This document shows, one piece after another, positions 1 to 7,929 of a stretch of 64,000 nt of DNA. The notes beneath the pieces are model-generated. The model saw only the letters and a program-made list of their open reading frames with translations, had not been told where the DNA came from and did no database searches. Source of the stretch: Paenibacillus sp. FSL K6-1330. Its GTDB lineage: Bacteria > Bacillota > Bacilli > Paenibacillales > Paenibacillaceae. Where the stretch lies: NCBI RefSeq assembly GCF_037976825.1, contig NZ_CP150269.1, positions 2,307,501 to 2,371,500 on the forward strand, in the 5' to 3' direction. A program made the position numbers and the translations under genes. Position 1 is the stretch's first letter. Each line of letters opens with the position of its first letter.

Positions 1-404
1 GTCAGGCTGAAGAACAGGGCATCGAACCGGATTTCACCGAAGATGATTTCCGTTATCCAGGACCGAAGGCTCAATCCAAGGAGTCTGCGATTGTCGGCAT
101 AGCCGACAGCGTGGAAGCGGCTGTCCGTTCATTGCGTAAACCGACGGTGGAACAGGTTGAATCGATGATCGAGAAGATTATCAAAGGTCGTCTGGATGAC
201 CATCAGTTTAATGATTGTGATTTAACGATGAAGGAACTGGATATTATCGCCAAGACATTAAAGGAAACGGTGATGGGGATTTTCCATTCCCGGATCGAAT
301 ATCCGGAAGATGTGAAGCGTCCCAAGCCGTCCGCACCAAATGGCGATATCTCGACTGCTTCCGAGACATCCGCAACGAGTGAGGAACAGAGAAGGAGCGT
401 ATAA
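1..404 (+). CDS. pgpH: 7TM-HD domain cyclic-di-AMP phosphodiesterase PgpH, C-terminal end (partial)
   Basis: Only the last 133 codons are in the window; the reading frame is open from base 3 and the start lies to the left. The visible part is acidic and soluble and corresponds to the end of the cytoplasmic HD phosphohydrolase domain (YqfF/PgpH family), with the typical helical stretch VEAAVRSL..PT and a variable hydrophilic tail of about 30 residues. In the family, the HD domain hydrolyses c-di-AMP at the membrane. The metal-binding HD motif itself is outside the window, so the call rests on this C-terminal stretch and on the classic position directly before ybeY, two bases away. The two genes are almost certainly co-transcribed. 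Confidence 0.85.
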   Translation, partial: QAEEQGIEPDFTEDDFRYPGPKAQSKESAIVGIADSVEAAVRSLRKPTVEQVESMIEKIIKGRLDDHQFNDCDLTMKELDIIAKTLKETVMGIFHSRIEYPEDVKRPKPSAPNGDISTASETSATSEEQRRSV

Positions 405-406
405 GA

Positions 407-904
407 ATGAGCCTGCAGCTGGCATGGAATAATGAACAAGAGGATTTTCAGATTAGCGAGGAATTGATCGCCCTGCTTGAAGTGATTCTTCAGAAGGCCG
501 GAGAGGCTGAAGGCGTAACCGATGGAGAGGTGGATCTGACCTTTGTCGATGATGAGCAGATCCATGAATTGAATCGGGAGTATCGTGGAATCGATCGTCC
601 GACCGACGTTCTCTCCTTTGCAATGAATGAGATTACGAACGATGAGCTCGAGATCATTTATGAGATCGAAGAGGGAGAAGATCTGGAGAGCGTGCCGGAT
701 GTTCTGGGTGATATCATTATCTCGGTCCCTCGGGCGAAGCTGCAAAGCGAAGAATATGGTCATTCCTTGGAACGGGAGCTTGGTTTTCTGTTCGTTCATG
801 GATTTCTGCATTTGCTCGGATATGATCATCAGGATGAGGCGAGCGAAGCGGAAATGATGGGCAAGCAGGAGGCTGTACTTGCAGAAGTAGGATTGACAAG
901 ATAG
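407..904 (+). CDS. ybeY: Endoribonuclease YbeY (16S rRNA maturation)
   Basis: A 165-residue zinc-dependent RNase of the UPF0054 family, which takes part in 16S rRNA 3' end processing and 70S ribosome quality control. The diagnostic metal-binding motif HGFLHLLGYDH is at about residues 131-141, and the earlier conserved stretch RPTDVLSFAM is near residue 65. Length is normal for Bacillales. The ATG follows the pgpH stop by two bases, with an AGAAGGAGCG ribosome binding site inside the end of pgpH. The TAG stop overlaps the GTG start of dgkA by one base, so pgpH-ybeY-dgkA form one translation-coupled unit. Confidence 0.96.
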   Translation: MSLQLAWNNEQEDFQISEELIALLEVILQKAGEAEGVTDGEVDLTFVDDEQIHELNREYRGIDRPTDVLSFAMNEITNDELEIIYEIEEGEDLESVPDVLGDIIISVPRAKLQSEEYGHSLERELGFLFVHGFLHLLGYDHQDEASEAEMMGKQEAVLAEVGLTR

Positions 905-1287
905 TGAAGCCGCACAGACAATCGTTATACAGGGCATTTGGCTGCGCGATACGCGGCATCTTGACGGCTGTACAAACGGAACGCAATATGAAAATCCACA
1001 TTGCTGCTGCCTTGATTGTATTCATCGCAGCAGCTTTGCTGCAATTGGATCGAATGAGCTGGTTGTTTTTGTTATTGGCGATTGCCCTCGTATTTATCGC
1101 GGAGCTGGTGAATACTGCAGTAGAGGCCATTATCGATCTGATCTCGCCAGAAGAACATGTTTTAGCTCGGGTGGCTAAGGATACAGCAGCCGGTGCAGCG
1201 TTAGTTGCAGCGGTGTTTGCCGTCGTAATCGGCATTCTGGTCTTCTATGAACCGCTATGGGAATGGATACAATCAATGACAAGTTGA
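904..1287 (+). CDS. dgkA: Diacylglycerol/undecaprenol kinase family protein
   Basis: A 127-residue integral membrane kinase of the DgkA family. In Firmicutes this protein mainly phosphorylates undecaprenol, recycling the lipid carrier for peptidoglycan and teichoic acid synthesis. Three hydrophobic helices are visible at about residues 33-50, 55-72 and 95-118. The family signature ELVNTAVEAIIDL, which carries the catalytic glutamates, is at about residues 62-74. Translation starts at GTG, overlapping the ybeY stop by one base. Lipid specificity cannot be read from sequence; undecaprenol kinase is inferred from Bacillus homologs. Confidence 0.93.
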   Translation: MKPHRQSLYRAFGCAIRGILTAVQTERNMKIHIAAALIVFIAAALLQLDRMSWLFLLLAIALVFIAELVNTAVEAIIDLISPEEHVLARVAKDTAAGAALVAAVFAVVIGILVFYEPLWEWIQSMTS

Positions 1288-1306
1288 ACAATAGGAGGAA
1301 CTGGAT

Positions 1307-1714
1307 ATGGATGCAGGATTATTAATGCAAGAAGCGATTAAAGCACGTACGCGGGCGTACATACCCTATTCGGCATTTGGGGTGGGGGCAGCCCTGCTCG
1401 ATTCGCATGGAGAGGTACATCTTGGCTGTAATGTAGAGAATGCCGCATATGGCCCTACCAATTGCGCTGAGCGTACAGCATTGTTCCGTGCGATTGCCGA
1501 TGGTCATGAAGCAGGAAGCTTCCAGGCCATTGCCATCGTTGCCGATACGGAAGGCCCGTGCACGCCTTGCGGGGTATGCCGGCAAGTGCTGGTGGAGCTG
1601 TGCAAGCCGGATATGAAGGTGATCATGGGAAATATGAAGGGTGACATCAAGGAGACGACCGTCAGTGAACTGCTGCCGGGAGCGTTTGGTCCTTGGGATT
1701 TAAACAAGCAGTAA
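1307..1714 (+). CDS. cdd: Cytidine deaminase
   Basis: A 135-residue zinc-dependent cytidine/deoxycytidine deaminase (tetrameric class) of the pyrimidine salvage pathway, converting cytidine to uridine. The substrate-binding motif CNVENA (residues about 45-50) is followed by CAERTA, which holds one zinc cysteine and the catalytic glutamate, and by PCTPCGVCRQ, which supplies two zinc cysteines. Length is typical (about 130-136). The ATG is preceded by AGGAGG at 7-base spacing. The gene lies 19 bases after dgkA and 72 bases before era, as in Bacillus. Confidence 0.96.
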   Translation: MDAGLLMQEAIKARTRAYIPYSAFGVGAALLDSHGEVHLGCNVENAAYGPTNCAERTALFRAIADGHEAGSFQAIAIVADTEGPCTPCGVCRQVLVELCKPDMKVIMGNMKGDIKETTVSELLPGAFGPWDLNKQ

Positions 1715-1786
1715 GTTTGCAAATGAACAGGAACATATCAAGGTTTACCCAACATGTAGATACAGGAACAGTAGCGGAGGAATGGT

Positions 1787-2689
1787 ATGCAAAAAAAACA
1801 ATTTAAGTCCGGGTTTGTGGCTATAATCGGAAGACCAAACGTAGGGAAATCAACGCTGATGAACCAGGTGATCGGTCAGAAGATTGCCATCATGTCGGAC
1901 AAACCGCAAACAACACGGAATAAAATTCATGGCGTTTATACGACCAACGATTCTCAAGTGGTGTTTCTGGATACGCCGGGAATTCATAAACGTCAATCCA
2001 AGCTCGGGGATTACATGAATCAGACCGCTTTGAGCACGCTGGGCGAAGTTGAAGCCGCCTTGTTTCTGGTAGACGCTTCCGAGGGAATCGGCGGGGGAGA
2101 CCGTTATATCGCCGAGCAGCTGCAGAAGATCAAGACTCCGATCATCCTGGTCATGAACAAAATCGACAAGATTGAGCCGCCCGCTCTGCTGCCTCTGATT
2201 GAGCAATATCGGAAGCTGCATGATTTTGCTGAGATCGTCCCGATTTCCGCGAAGCTCGGCAATAATGTCGACACGCTGCTTGAACAGATACAGAAGTATT
2301 TGCCTTCTGGCCCGCAGTATTATCCTGAAGACCAGGTGACGGATCATCCGGAGCAGTTCGTGTGCGCAGAGCTGATTCGCGAGAAAATTTTGCATATGAC
2401 AAGAGAGGAAATTCCTCATTCCATTGCGGTTACCATCGAGGATATGCGGGTGGAGGAGAACGGAACCGTATATATTTCAGCCGTGATTTTTGTAGAACGT
2501 GACTCCCAAAAGGGCATCATTATCGGCAAGCAGGGTGCTCTGTTAAAAGAAGTTGGCAGACAAGCTCGTCAGGATATTCAAAGGCTGCTCGGGTCCAAGA
2601 TTTTCTTGGAACTCTGGGTGAAGGTTAAAAAAGATTGGCGCAACCAAGAACGCGTTCTTCGCGATCTCGGATTTCACCGCGGGGAATAA
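1787..2689 (+). CDS. era: GTPase Era
   Basis: A 300-residue GTPase that binds the 3' end of 16S rRNA and assists 30S subunit assembly. The N-terminal GTPase domain shows the P loop GRPNVGKS (about residues 16-23), DTPG (about 62-65) and NKID (about 125-128). The C-terminal KH RNA-binding domain has the motif [13 protein letters not shown] near residue 247. Length matches the family. An AGCGGAGG ribosome binding site lies 5-8 bases before ATG. The 134 bases after the stop up to yqzL hold no clear terminator. Confidence 0.97.
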   Translation: MQKKQFKSGFVAIIGRPNVGKSTLMNQVIGQKIAIMSDKPQTTRNKIHGVYTTNDSQVVFLDTPGIHKRQSKLGDYMNQTALSTLGEVEAALFLVDASEGIGGGDRYIAEQLQKIKTPIILVMNKIDKIEPPALLPLIEQYRKLHDFAEIVPISAKLGNNVDTLLEQIQKYLPSGPQYYPEDQVTDHPEQFVCAELIREKILHMTREEIPHSIAVTIEDMRVEENGTVYISAVIFVERDSQKGIIIGKQGALLKEVGRQARQDIQRLLGSKIFLELWVKVKKDWRNQERVLRDLGFHRGE

Positions 2690-2823
2690 AGCCGTAGTGC
2701 AAATCGGAGCCAAATCATACACGGCGCCGCCTGCCAACAATTGCATTTCATAAATCTGCTCTAGGCGCACATCCTAATTTTCGTAGATGCGAAACGTCAT
2801 TTCCGAAGAGAGGATGAATACGA

Positions 2824-2964
2824 ATGCGAGATTTTTCGTGGAAGTATTTTGCGATGACTGGAGATGTCGATGCGTATTTGCTGTATAAGCAAACCGAGGG
2901 TGAGTCGGTTCTTACAGCTGCATCCGTTGAAGATGAGGCGGCCCCGCATGAAGAAGACGAGTAA
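2824..2964 (+). CDS. yqzL: YqzL family small protein
   Basis: A 46-residue reading frame beginning MRDFSWKYFAMTGDVDAY and ending in a run of acidic residues. The N-terminal pattern (F-W-x-F-x-x-T-G-x-V-D-x-Y-L-L-x-K) matches YqzL, a short conserved Bacillales protein of unknown function that sits between era and recO in Bacillus. Here it has the same position, with a GAAGAGAGG ribosome binding site upstream of the ATG, and recO follows 36 bases later. Translation is supported by position and sequence conservation; function is unknown. Confidence 0.88.
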   Translation: MRDFSWKYFAMTGDVDAYLLYKQTEGESVLTAASVEDEAAPHEEDE

Positions 2965-3000
2965 TTATTGGTTGTTCCAGGAATGGTTGGGGGAAAGCGC

Positions 3001-3756
3001 ATGCTATATCGGGCGGAAGGGATTGTCATCCGCAGCATGGACTACGGTGAAGGGAACAAAATCATTACACTTTGCACCAAAGAATCGGGCAAGGTAGGCG
3101 TGCTGGTCAGAGGAGCAAAAAAGGTGAAAAGCCGACATGCTGCTCTGACACAGCTATTTACCTATGGAGAGTATGTTTTCTTCCGAAATGGTACGGGGCT
3201 CGGCAACTTGAATGCCGGTGAGATCATGGAGTCTCATCACGGGCTCAGGGAGGATCTTGTGAAAGCCGCCTATGCTTCTTATGCTTGCGAACTCTTGGAT
3301 CGGGTGCTGCAGGATGAGGAGACGGGCGCTTTTTGGTTTCATCAGCTCAAAGCTTGTCTGGAGGCTCTTCAGGAGGATAAGGATCCTCAAATTATCATCA
3401 ATCTGTACGAGATGAAAATTCTGCAGGCCGCAGGGTACGGGCCGGAGCTGGATGTGTGCATCTCGTGCAATCAGCCGAGAAAAGACGAGGATTTGCTGGT
3501 GAGCCCCCGTCTTGGCGGCGTCCTGTGCCGTTACTGCAAACATCTGGATCCGCCGGCGATGGCGATCTCGCCCAGAACGTTGAAGCTGCTCCGCCTGTTT
3601 GGACGGCTGGATTTAAGACGGCTCGGCAATGTGGATGTAAAGGACGAAACGAAGGCCGAGCTCAAAAAAATCATGCGGGCCTTGATGGATATGCAGCTTG
3701 GGCTGCGTCTGAAATCGCAAAACTTTTTGGATCAAATGGACAAGTACAATATTTGA
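3001..3756 (+). CDS. recO: DNA repair protein RecO
   Basis: A 251-residue recombination mediator that loads RecA onto SSB-coated single-stranded DNA with RecR. The N-terminal OB fold begins with MLYRAEGIVIRSMDYGE, the usual RecO opening. A four-cysteine zinc motif (C-x2-C ... C-x2-C) lies at about residues 157-182. I chose ATG 3001, preceded by GGGGGAAA at good spacing; an in-frame TTG at 2968 would add 11 residues not found in the family. The stop codon overlaps the -35 box of the next transcription unit, glyQS. Confidence 0.95.
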   Translation: MLYRAEGIVIRSMDYGEGNKIITLCTKESGKVGVLVRGAKKVKSRHAALTQLFTYGEYVFFRNGTGLGNLNAGEIMESHHGLREDLVKAAYASYACELLDRVLQDEETGAFWFHQLKACLEALQEDKDPQIIINLYEMKILQAAGYGPELDVCISCNQPRKDEDLLVSPRLGGVLCRYCKHLDPPAMAISPRTLKLLRLFGRLDLRRLGNVDVKDETKAELKKIMRALMDMQLGLRLKSQNFLDQMDKYNI

Positions 3757-3781
3757 CGTAAGATATAGAATGAGGTATTAT
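3753..3781 (+). promoter_or_regulatory. Sigma-A promoter of the glyQS T-box transcript
   Basis: TTGACG at 3753-3758 and TATTAT at 3776-3781 are separated by exactly 17 bases, close to the housekeeping consensus. The -35 box overlaps the recO stop codon. Transcription would start near 3788, giving a leader of about 340 bases before glyQ. Confidence 0.8.
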
Positions 3782-3829
3782 ATTTATCAGTTTATTAGTT
3801 TTTTGAATACTGACATGCATTGAACGGGA

Positions 3830-4061
3830 AAGTAGTGAATGATCGATCCGCGAAATAGCGAGCCGGGGGCGGTGGAAGCCTGGTGGGAGATATTCATGAA
3901 CAGGGCACCCGGGAGCATGATGAAACGATAAAGTGGGTTTTGTTGATCGCTGAAGACCAAGATTCTGTAGGCGACGCAGCAGGGCCAAGTAGGGTGGAAC
4001 CGCGGGAAGCTACAGCTCTCGTCCCTATGTCTGTACAACAGGCGTAGGGCGAGAGCTTTTT
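3830..4061 (+). promoter_or_regulatory. Glycine T-box riboswitch (glyQS leader)
   Basis: The leader carries the T-box core AGGGTGGAACCGCG at 3991-4004, whose TGG pairs with the free CCA end of uncharged tRNA, followed by a terminator at 4014-4061. The upstream part (about 3835-3960) has the paired Stem I layout of T-boxes, including GCGAAATAGCGAGCC. A GGC glycine triplet followed by A at 3904-3906 is a candidate specifier codon, but I could not fold the RNA. Uncharged tRNA-Gly would favour the antiterminator and turn on glyQS. The T-box assignment is firm; its exact 5' edge and the specifier are inference. Confidence 0.93.
4014..4061 (+). terminator. T-box-controlled intrinsic terminator
   Basis: AGCTCTCGTCCCTA (4014-4027) pairs with TAGGGCGAGAGCT (4045-4057) and is followed by a T run. 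The 5' arm lies just after the T-box sequence, so antiterminator and terminator exclude each other. Confidence 0.9.
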
Positions 4062-4126
4062 GTTGTACAGAGAATGGATACGTATGACGGAATGAATTAG
4101 AAAAAGAATGTAAAGGAGCTAAAATC

Positions 4127-5014
4127 ATGAATTTTCAGCAGATGATTTTGACGCTGCAGCAATTTTGGGCAGAACAGAATTGCATCATCGTGCAGCCGTA
4201 CGACACGGAAAAGGGTGCCGGTACGATGAACCCGATGACATATTTGCGTTCGATCGGACCCGAGCCTTGGAATGTGGCTTATGTAGAGCCTTCCCGTCGC
4301 CCTGCTGACGGCCGCTATGGAGAGAACCCGAACCGTCTGTATCAGCATCACCAATTTCAGGTCATTTTGAAACCTTCGCCGGACAATATTCAAGAGCTGT
4401 ATTTGGAGAGCTTGAAGCGTCTTGGCATCAACCCGCTTGATCATGACATCCGTTTTGTTGAGGACAATTGGGAAGCGCCGACGCTTGGTGCATGGGGCCT
4501 TGGCTGGGAAGTATGGCTGGATGGTATGGAAATTACGCAGTTTACGTACTTCCAGCAGGTTGGCGGCATTGACGCTAGCCCAGTCGCTGTAGAGATTACC
4601 TATGGTATGGAGCGTCTTGCCTCCTACATCCAGGATAAAGAGAATGTGTTTGATCTGGAATGGGTAGACGGCATCACCTATGGAGACGTATTCCATCAGC
4701 CGGAATTCGAGCATTCGAAGTACACTTTTGAAGTATCCGACGTGAAGATGCTGTTTACGCTGTTTAACATGTATGAAGAAGAAGCGAACAAAGCAATGAA
4801 CCAAAATTTAGTATTCCCGGCGTACGATTATGTTCTAAAATGCTCCCACACGTTTAACCTGCTGGATGCCAGAGGGGCGATCAGTGTAACGGAGAGAACG
4901 GGATACATTATGCGCGTGCGAAACCTGGCTCGTCAGGTTGCAGCCACATATTTGGAGGAGCGCGAGAAGCTGGGCTTCCCGCTGATTAAGAAAGGGGGCG
5001 CAGACCATGTCTAA
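4127..5014 (+). CDS. glyQ: Glycyl-tRNA synthetase alpha subunit
   Basis: A 295-residue catalytic subunit of the bacterial alpha2-beta2 glycyl-tRNA synthetase, a class II enzyme that makes glycyl-adenylate. The start [14 protein letters not shown], the motif near residue 24 ([15 protein letters not shown]) and [17 protein letters not shown] (about 127-143) are characteristic. Length is normal. It begins 66 bases after the T-box terminator with a TAAAGGAGC ribosome binding site, and overlaps glyS by eight bases, so the subunits are translationally coupled. Expression should respond to charging of tRNA-Gly through the T-box. Confidence 0.97.
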   Translation: MNFQQMILTLQQFWAEQNCIIVQPYDTEKGAGTMNPMTYLRSIGPEPWNVAYVEPSRRPADGRYGENPNRLYQHHQFQVILKPSPDNIQELYLESLKRLGINPLDHDIRFVEDNWEAPTLGAWGLGWEVWLDGMEITQFTYFQQVGGIDASPVAVEITYGMERLASYIQDKENVFDLEWVDGITYGDVFHQPEFEHSKYTFEVSDVKMLFTLFNMYEEEANKAMNQNLVFPAYDYVLKCSHTFNLLDARGAISVTERTGYIMRVRNLARQVAATYLEEREKLGFPLIKKGGADHV

Positions 5015-7082
5015 GGATTTATTGTTTGAAATCGGTCTGGAAGAAGTCCCGGCGAGATTTCTGCGCGCCGCGATGGAACAGCTTCAAGACAAATTAGTCA
5101 AATGGCTGGATGCTTCCAGAATCGGACATGGCGAAGTAACGGCATATGCTACGCCGCGGCGTTTGGCGGTATGGGTACAGAACGTTGCGGACAAACAAGA
5201 GGACGTCAGCGAAGAAGTGAAAGGGCCTTCCCGTAAGATCGCATTGGATGATAGCGGACAGTGGAGCAAGGCAGCGCTTGGCTTTGCAAAAAGCCAGGGC
5301 GTAGATCCCGCGAGTTTTACGTTTAAGGAGCTCGGCGGGGTAGAGTATATCTATGTGACGAAGAACAGCGTCGGCGTGGATACGAAGTCGATCCTGTCCG
5401 AAGGACTTCTTGGAATTTTGACTTCGATGACATTTCCGAAAAATATGCGCTGGGGGGCGCACGAATTTAAATTCGTTCGTCCGATTAAGTGGATGGTCGC
5501 TTTGCTCGGCAGTGAGACGATTGATCTGGAAATTACGGGCGTGAAGGCCGGCAACGTGACCCGTGGTCACCGTTTCCTTGGCGGAGAAGCCGTTATTCCT
5601 GAGGCATCCGCTTACCGCGATGTATTGCGCGAGCAGCATGTCATCGTAGACGTGAATGAACGCCAAGAGATGATTGTGTCGCAGATTCAGGCATTGGCCA
5701 AAGAGAAGGATTGGAATATCGCCATCAAGGATGATTTGCTCGAAGAGGTATTGTTCCTGGTTGAGACTCCAACTGTGCTGTATGGATCATTCGATTCCTC
5801 ATTTCTCCATATTCCGCAGGAAGTATTAATTACTTCAATGCGTGAGCATCAGCGGTATTTCCCTGTACTGGATAAGCAGGGACAATTGCTTCCGTTCTTC
5901 GTAACGGTGCGCAGCGGAGACAGCCGTTCCCTTGACGTTATCGCAAGAGGGAATGAGAAGGTGCTGCGGGCTCGTTTGTCGGACGCCAAATTCTTCTATG
6001 AGGAAGATCAGAAGCTTCAGATCAAAGATGCCTTATCGAAGCTGGAGAGCATCGTTTTCCATGAGGAGCTGGGGACCATCGGTGATAAGGTCCGCAGAAT
6101 CCGCCGGATTTCCGATCAGTTGTCCGCGAAGCTTAGCATTTCGGCTGACGAAGCCGATTCTGTGAGCCGTGCAGCTGATATTTGCAAATTCGATCTGGTG
6201 AGCCAGATGGTTTATGAATTCCCTGAACTGCAGGGGGTTATGGGAGAGGATTATGCAAGAAAAGCCGGTGAGAAGGAGCAGGTCGCCAAAGCGGTGTTTG
6301 AGCATTACCAGCCTCGCTTCGCCGGTGACGCAGTGCCTTCCACCTCGGTGGGATCCATCGTAAGTATCGCGGATAAAATCGATACGATTGTGGGATGCTT
6401 CTCCATCGGCATCATTCCGACAGGGTCCCAGGATCCTTACGCACTGCGCCGTCAGGCTGCGGGCATCGTTCAGATCATCTTGGAGCACAAATTCCCGGTG
6501 ACGTTATCGGACGTCTTCGGCGTGGCCCTGGAGGTTCATGAGAACATTCGCGTATTGAAGCGCTCGGTGGATGAAATCCGTAAGGACCTTAAAGAGTTCT
6601 TCGGGCTTCGCGTGAAGAAGCTGCTGTCCGAAGATCAGCGTTATGATGTGGTGGATGCCGTGATTACCGCTGGATTTGATCATGTGGTGTCGGTTGTATC
6701 CCGCGGTCACGCGCTGATGAATGCTGTGGATCATGTCCAGGACTTCAAGGCGACGGTGGAATCCTTCAACAGGGTCAGCAATTTGGCTGCCAAGGCCGGC
6801 AAGGCTGCGGTCAATCCTGAACTGTTTACGGAAACGGAAGAAGGCAAGCTTTATGAAGCTTGGAGCGCGATCCGCGAAGATTACCAAGCCGCGCTGCAAG
6901 CTGCTGACGGTGAACGTTCATTGTCCTTGCTGGGTGGACTCAAAGAACCGATTACCGGGTTCTTCGACTCCGTTATGGTCATGGCTGAGGACGAAGCCGT
7001 TCGGGCCAATCGTCTCGCACTGCTCTCCGGTATTGATGGAGATTTGAAGCGTTATGCCGATTTCACAAAATTAGTGTGGTAG
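5007..7082 (+). CDS. glyS: Glycyl-tRNA synthetase beta subunit
   Basis: A 691-residue beta subunit that binds and positions tRNA-Gly. It opens with the conserved stretch [15 protein letters not shown] (about residues 5-19). The central region contains the HD-like domain seen in the family, and the last 100 residues match the anticodon-binding C-terminal domain (DALIC-like). Length is as expected (about 680-700). ATG follows a GAAAGGGGG ribosome binding site inside the end of glyQ. The stop at 7080-7082 is followed three bases later by a new promoter. In Bacillus ccpN and yqfL follow glyS; both are missing here. Confidence 0.97.
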   Translation: MSKDLLFEIGLEEVPARFLRAAMEQLQDKLVKWLDASRIGHGEVTAYATPRRLAVWVQNVADKQEDVSEEVKGPSRKIALDDSGQWSKAALGFAKSQGVDPASFTFKELGGVEYIYVTKNSVGVDTKSILSEGLLGILTSMTFPKNMRWGAHEFKFVRPIKWMVALLGSETIDLEITGVKAGNVTRGHRFLGGEAVIPEASAYRDVLREQHVIVDVNERQEMIVSQIQALAKEKDWNIAIKDDLLEEVLFLVETPTVLYGSFDSSFLHIPQEVLITSMREHQRYFPVLDKQGQLLPFFVTVRSGDSRSLDVIARGNEKVLRARLSDAKFFYEEDQKLQIKDALSKLESIVFHEELGTIGDKVRRIRRISDQLSAKLSISADEADSVSRAADICKFDLVSQMVYEFPELQGVMGEDYARKAGEKEQVAKAVFEHYQPRFAGDAVPSTSVGSIVSIADKIDTIVGCFSIGIIPTGSQDPYALRRQAAGIVQIILEHKFPVTLSDVFGVALEVHENIRVLKRSVDEIRKDLKEFFGLRVKKLLSEDQRYDVVDAVITAGFDHVVSVVSRGHALMNAVDHVQDFKATVESFNRVSNLAAKAGKAAVNPELFTETEEGKLYEAWSAIREDYQAALQAADGERSLSLLGGLKEPITGFFDSVMVMAEDEAVRANRLALLSGIDGDLKRYADFTKLVW

Positions 7083-7084
7083 TA

Positions 7085-7114
7085 GTGACAGCATGATTTT
7101 ACTAATGTTATAAT
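7085..7114 (+). promoter_or_regulatory. Candidate sigma-A promoter reading into the 7.1-7.3 kb non-coding region
   Basis: GTGACA (7085-7090) and a perfect TATAAT (7109-7114) are separated by 18 bases, directly after the glyS stop. There is no convincing coding start with a ribosome binding site for the next 280 bases, so the transcript would begin with the hairpin at 7127-7166 and run through the repeat copy at 7215-7324. Confidence 0.6.
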
Positions 7115-7126
7115 GCATTGTTCAGT

Positions 7127-7166
7127 GAAAGCGACAGCCCGTGATTATGCACGGGATGGCGCTTTC
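7127..7166 (+). other. Two-part hairpin in the glyS-yqxD intergenic region
   Basis: GAAAGCG (7127-7133) pairs with CGCTTTC (7160-7166); inside it, CCCGTG (7138-7143) pairs with CACGGG (7150-7155) around a six-base loop. A small internal loop separates the two stems. No T run follows, so it does not look like a simple terminator. It starts about six bases downstream of the expected transcription start. Confidence 0.6.
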
Positions 7167-7214
7167 GCTATGAACGGACGGAATCAAGCAAGTGAGGGTC
7201 ATTGTTTATTTGAA

Positions 7215-7324
7215 GAGATAAGAAAGTATAAGCTTCAGAGGCTTACCAACCTTATCTCGCAAGAAAAACTTCCGCTATACGCGGTCTGTCTTCTGTGAAA
7301 GTACGTCGATAGACGTTTTTCTTA
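7215..7324 (+). repeat. Diverged single copy of the 113-bp structured repeat (copy D)
   Basis: This 110-base stretch aligns along its full length with the three tandem copies at 13695-14033. The second half is nearly identical (GCAAGAAAAACTTCC, CGCGGTCTGTCTTCTG, AAAGTACGTCGATAGACG and the final TTTTTCTT). The first half has diverged but keeps its inverted repeat: GAGATAAG (7215-7222) pairs with CTTATCTC (7251-7258), where the other copies have GATATCAG and CTGATATC. An inner TAAGC/GCTTA stem is also perfect here. It lies in the same direction as the flanking genes. Confidence 0.85.
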
Positions 7325-7414
7325 GAAGCAGGATTTTAATCGGTCAAAGACGTATATAATAATATACAGCATAAAGATGAATCCCAAGATTAACGATAAA
7401 AGCCGGTGATGCGA

Positions 7415-7888
7415 ATGAACGAAAGCAACTCCATTTCGATCGTGGTTGACGGTGATGCATGTCCAGTCAAGAAGGAAATCGCAGAGACTGCTCGTACATT
7501 TCGTGTGCCGGTACTGCTTGTTTCTTCCTATGATCATCTGCAGCAGGCAGAAGAAGGGGTTACGACGGTCCAGGTGGATCGGAGTGATCAAAGTGCGGAT
7601 CTATACATCGCTAACCACATATCCAGAGGGGATATCGTGGTGACGCAGGATTATGGACTGGCTGCACTTGCGCTTGCCAAATCATGCCATGTGATATCTT
7701 TTCGTGGTCGTATTTTCCATAATGCGGATATCGATTTCATGCTGGATTCCCGTCACCATCAGGCGAAGGCGAGGAAGCAAGGAAAGTATGGCAAAGGGCC
7801 CAAAAAACTGCTTGACGAAGACCGGAGTTTTTTTCAACATAAACTGACAAAACTTTTGCATGAATTGCAGGAGAATGTCCACCCGTAG
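7415..7888 (+). CDS. yqxD: YaiI/YqxD family protein (DUF188)
   Basis: A 157-residue member of UPF0178/DUF188, a small family related to PIN/NYN nuclease folds. The acidic N-terminal motif IVVDGDACPVKKEI (about residues 6-19) and the later VVTQDYGLAALAL are the family hallmarks; the aspartates would bind metal if it is a nuclease. Function is not established. Three in-frame starts exist (GTG 7406, ATG 7409, ATG 7415); I prefer 7415 because GGTGAT lies just upstream. It precedes dnaG, as in Bacillus. Confidence 0.9.
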   Translation: MNESNSISIVVDGDACPVKKEIAETARTFRVPVLLVSSYDHLQQAEEGVTTVQVDRSDQSADLYIANHISRGDIVVTQDYGLAALALAKSCHVISFRGRIFHNADIDFMLDSRHHQAKARKQGKYGKGPKKLLDEDRSFFQHKLTKLLHELQENVHP

Positions 7889-7929
7889 CGAATACTATTT
7901 ACGTGCCAAAAGAGATGAAGGTGGTTTGG

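Noticed and set aside
203..937. Reverse-strand frame of 244 codons over pgpH and ybeY
   Set aside because: Fully covered by two recognised forward genes; composition shows no protein family.
7113..7298. Small protein frame of 61 codons between glyS and yqxD
   Set aside because: No ribosome binding site, and the second half lies inside the structured repeat; the same peptide-like string appears in the other copies.
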